A DNA stretch of 64,000 nucleotides from Guadua angustifolia (taxonomy: Eukaryota > Streptophyta > Magnoliopsida > Poales > Poaceae): NCBI GenBank assembly GCA_036346375.1, contig CM070514.1, forward strand, positions 13,978,463 through 14,042,462, given 5' to 3'. The notes beneath the pieces are model-generated. The model saw only the letters and a list, made by a program, of their open reading frames with translations, ran no database searches and had not been told where the DNA came from. Within the stretch, counting starts at the first letter, position 1. Each line of letters starts with the position of its first letter. This document shows positions 61,250 through 64,000 of the stretch, in pieces. The position numbers and the translations under genes are program-made.

Positions 61250-62450
61250 TGTGATATCCTAATAAATATTAGTATGCCACGAATTTATAAAAATTAAAAA
61301 GAAAAGAAAAATATTTATTTAATATTTATTTTTATTAATTAAAGGCTCTACTAGTTGTTTTACCCCTGTTTAGGCCCAAAACCAACCTTAGCATGGCCCC
61401 ACTTGCCCTTGGATGACCACAGTCGCCCCAAGCCCCCCTAAGCCTCTTAGGAGCTCTAAATTCCGAATCCGGACCGAATTCTAGTCCGAAACGGACTCGG
61501 GCTCTCCCCGGACCCCTTTTCTACCCAAAATAGGATTTTAGCCCACTTCTGGCTGAACCAAGCCTTGCATGACCCTATATAAAACCCCCAGGACCCCCTT
61601 GCATGTCCTCTTCCCGAGCCACCCCCAGAAACCCTAGTCGTCACCGTGTTCCATAGTTCTCGAGACAAAAACCCTAGATTGGTTTTTACCCGAAGCCCGG
61701 CGCAAGGATCCAAGGAGAGGACATCCTAGGGCTCATCGAGACGGTTCCATAGGTACCAAGAACACCCCAATCCGAAACCTTTGTCTGAAATCTGTGGAGC
61801 TCATGGGAACAAGCTCATCGGAAGCGATGCAGCGCCCGGCGCCGTCATCGCCCTCTGACCCACCGGCGTGCCGCCGCCGGATTCGCGCCTGCCTAACCGA
61901 CGAAGTGACATGTCACCACTGCCCACGCCACGCGCAAGCGCCGCGTCTCCGCCCACGCCACTCCGTCAATGAGCGGGTGTCTATGGTTTCACCTGCGCGT
62001 GCCTCGGCGACCGATCGCCACGTAGCGTCGTCCGTTGCCGACGAGCAAGCCCGGCCACACGGATGGGCCCCACCGATCTCTCACCGCCCGTGCCGCACCG
62101 CCGCTGCCTCGCCAGCAGCCACCTCGGCCGCCACGTCAGCGCCTTCTCAGCCCTCCTGCCACGTGTCACTGCCACATCCTCTGCCACGTCATCACCGACC
62201 CGTCTCCCGTAGCCACGTCAGCGCCACGTGGCAGTGCCACATCAGCGTTGACCGGCTGACCGTTGACCCGTTGACCATTGATCGGTCAACTGGGCCGAGT
62301 GGGCTGGCCCACCGTGAACAGTAGAATTTTCTAATTTCCTAGGAATTTCTGATTTTTTGAAACTTCTCGGAATTGTTTAGGGAGTTCCCGAACTCCGAAT
62401 CTGGTGATTCCAGAGCCATTATTTTCCAAATAATCCCAGGAATTCTACAA
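61250..62450 (+). repeat. 3' LTR of the Gypsy remnant
   Basis: Starts TGTGATATCC after a polypurine tract. A clear TATA box (ctatataaaac) lies at 61,576. A GC-rich leader (61,800-62,230) and a GTTGACC-rich block (62,245-62,292) follow, then AT-rich sequence. The right end is not certain; LTR-like sequence fades by about 62,450. The 176-codon ORF at 61,794-62,324 is LTR sequence, not a host gene. Confidence 0.65.
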
Positions 62451-63080
62451 CCATTCATCCAAGAAAACATTCATTTAAACAAATTTTAGAACTGAACTTG
62501 GGGTATACCATTCATCACCTAAACTGAACATTGCATTATGAGTACCAATCAATAGAGTATCTTCCAAAGACAAACTAATCAGAGGCTATAACCTGAAGCT
62601 AAAAGCACTAACTAGACCATACATCACTTGGAGAAAGATGAAACGATCAATATTAATTTGTGAATGTGAATTAGAATTCTAGATTTGACAATACAATTGG
62701 AAACAATTAAGAGGTAATAACAACATGGACCCATCAGAAAAATTAGAAAGGTAATAACATTGAACGACATCAACAACCGAAGATGCAAACCATACATTCT
62801 ACAGAAGAACAGGATAACATCGATCCACAATGTATCACAAGTCTCTTAGTTCAAACCTTACATACCAAATCTCACAAAATATCACAAACCCTCCATAGTG
62901 TTATCAGGACAGCACAAAACGATAAATTTAAAGATATTAATTCTAAAACAAGCATAATTCTTTTGCTCCTTCCAATATGATGGCCTAGACAATTAGATAA
63001 TCTCGTTATTAATGCTAAAAAATGTTAATAAGCAATTTTTTTAGTAGACAACTAAGTGGTAAAAGACATTTGATCAAACG
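62450..63080. other. AT-rich stretch, no gene confirmed
   Basis: No recognisable element. It may hold further exons or the 3' UTR of the minus-strand gene at 63,089-63,937, but no splice-bounded coding piece was found. Confidence 0.35.
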
Positions 63081-63088
63081 TCATTTAC

Positions 63089-63937
63089 CTTTGCCTCAAT
63101 TCATGAGCTGCTGCAATATCTGGATTGAAGTGAACCCTACTAAAGACCGTAGTATGAAAACTATGGTCTAAATTAAAAATACAAATGTCACATAACATTA
63201 ATTACATCAAGTTTAACATGGCACATTAAGAAATAGTGACACAAGCACTTACCAATAGTATGCATTGCTCTAAGCATAGTAGCTACCAAAATAACACGCT
63301 CATCAGCGCTTGTCAACCATTTTGTTAAATAGTTTGTAACCATTTTGTCTCTGACAACTAACAACACTTGTTGAATCCAAAAAAAATAGAAATCATGTAA
63401 CAGAATTAATATTTTGTATTAATAAAACTAGATAGCCAATTAAATATACAATGAAATATATTTTCAAAATCCACAACATATGCACCTAGCATCAATTATG
63501 GGAACATTTCGATAGGGAATCCTCCTATTGTAGATGTGTTCATCCATATATTGTATGGAGTTGACAAACATGACCATTCCAATAATATCTAACACATGTT
63601 ACAAAGCAAGTCGTAAGAATTTTTATATTGCAAATCCCACACAACTATGGTTGTTCAAACAACTTACCAACACAAGTGTCGTTATGATAAGTGAACTCAA
63701 AACATGATTAAGTGGTATGAAGGTAGGGAAGAGTGGGATTGACCACTCTGTCATGTTCAATATCTCATGAACATTCGTGCCGGTTGTGAGATGACACACA
63801 AACGTATGCTTAGCAAACAAGTGATGTTGTTCTCTCTCAACATAATCAGCGAACATCCTTGTTATGTAATATGCTCGACCCTCTCGAATGAGGGTATCTA
63901 AACAATGCACCTCATCATTAAGAATTGTAGCAACCAT
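63089..63937 (-). CDS. RPA1/DUF223-like OB-fold protein, partial, minus strand
   Basis: Several splice-bounded coding pieces on the minus strand resemble replication protein A large-subunit-like proteins of plants, many of them linked to Helitrons. Piece 1 (63,937-63,668): MVATILNDEVHCLDTLIREG, then RAYYITRMFADY, TTGTNVHEI and IPLFPTFIPLNHV, ending at a gtaagt donor. Piece 2 (about 63,588-63,490): DIIGMVMFVNSI and the RRIPYRNVPI stretch. Piece 3 (about 63,354-63,253): DKMVTNYLTKWLTSADERV, ending at gtaagt. Piece 4 (63,167-63,089): HSFHTTVFSRVHFNPDIAAA, ending at gtaaat. The order matches an OB fold followed by a DUF223-type domain. The upstream exon is beyond the window. Joining pieces 1 and 2 needs a one-base adjustment, so it may be a pseudogene. 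Confidence 0.5.
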
Positions 63938-63970
63938 CTTTGTACCCTATTCAAAATAGTGAATTTGGGA

Positions 63971-63995
63971 TATATATATATATATATATATATAT
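63971..63995. repeat. TA microsatellite at window end
   Basis: TA run of about 25 bases within the last 40 bases, upstream of piece 1 of the minus-strand RPA-like gene, probably in its intron. Confidence 0.9.
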
Positions 63996-64000
63996 TAGTA

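Noticed and set aside
61794..62324. 176-codon Ser/Pro/His-rich ORF
   Set aside because: Lies inside the Gypsy 3' LTR downstream of its TATA box; composition explains the open frame.

Overview
This is nuclear DNA from a plant, almost certainly a grass (Poaceae). It has a spliced plant molybdenum-cofactor gene with GT-AG introns. The rest is mostly grass-type repeats: Copia and Gypsy LTR retrotransposons, a Mutator-like element (MULE) carrying a plant-mobile-domain gene, short inverted-repeat elements and long TA microsatellites. Genus cannot be fixed from the sequence alone.

Layout. (1) 1-9,904 and 19,722-29,625 are two direct copies of one sequence, offset by 19,721 bp at both ends. Each holds a TA microsatellite, an ABCC-transporter first-exon pseudogene, the CNX2 leader and first exon, part of CNX2 intron 1, and a Copia element inside that intron. 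(2) 9,905-19,721, between the copies, holds a decayed MULE with three plus-strand coding modules: a MuDR-type transposase, a plant mobile domain (PMD) protein, and a protein with GRF-type zinc-finger-like motifs. Several families of tandem repeats separate them. The simplest model is a head-to-tail duplication of a 19.7-kb unit joined at 9,904/9,905, with the first half of copy 1 lying before the window. (3) 25,007-34,221 is the only full-length host gene: CNX2 (plant MoaA, radical-SAM GTP 3',8-cyclase), six coding exons. Intron 1 contains the whole 4.5-kb Copia element, with a near-perfect target-site duplication. (4) 34,222-38,000 is intergenic, with small non-autonomous elements and a 0.5-kb inverted repeat. 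(5) 38,100-44,710 holds minus-strand Gypsy remnants. (6) 44,712-58,654 is a large Copia element of SIRE/Maximus type, with gag-pol broken by seven stops and several frameshifts, and with its 3' end tandemly duplicated. (7) 58,655-62,450 is a plus-strand Gypsy remnant with its 3' LTR. (8) 63,089-63,937, minus strand, holds exons of an RPA1/DUF223-like single-stranded-DNA-binding protein running off the window.

How the parts relate. CNX2 carries out the first step of Moco synthesis. Its promoter, leader and exon 1 exist twice, but only the right-hand set is followed by the remaining exons; the left-hand set is an orphan running into broken Copia and MULE DNA. Both copies carry the Copia element, so its insertion came before the duplication, and one duplication breakpoint lies inside its pol region. 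The two copies are nearly identical in AT-rich and CNX2-leader DNA but differ by many small indels in GC-rich repeat DNA. That pattern suggests unpolished sequence at methylated repeats rather than age, so many of the frameshifts reported here, including the one in the last CNX2 exon, may be sequence errors.
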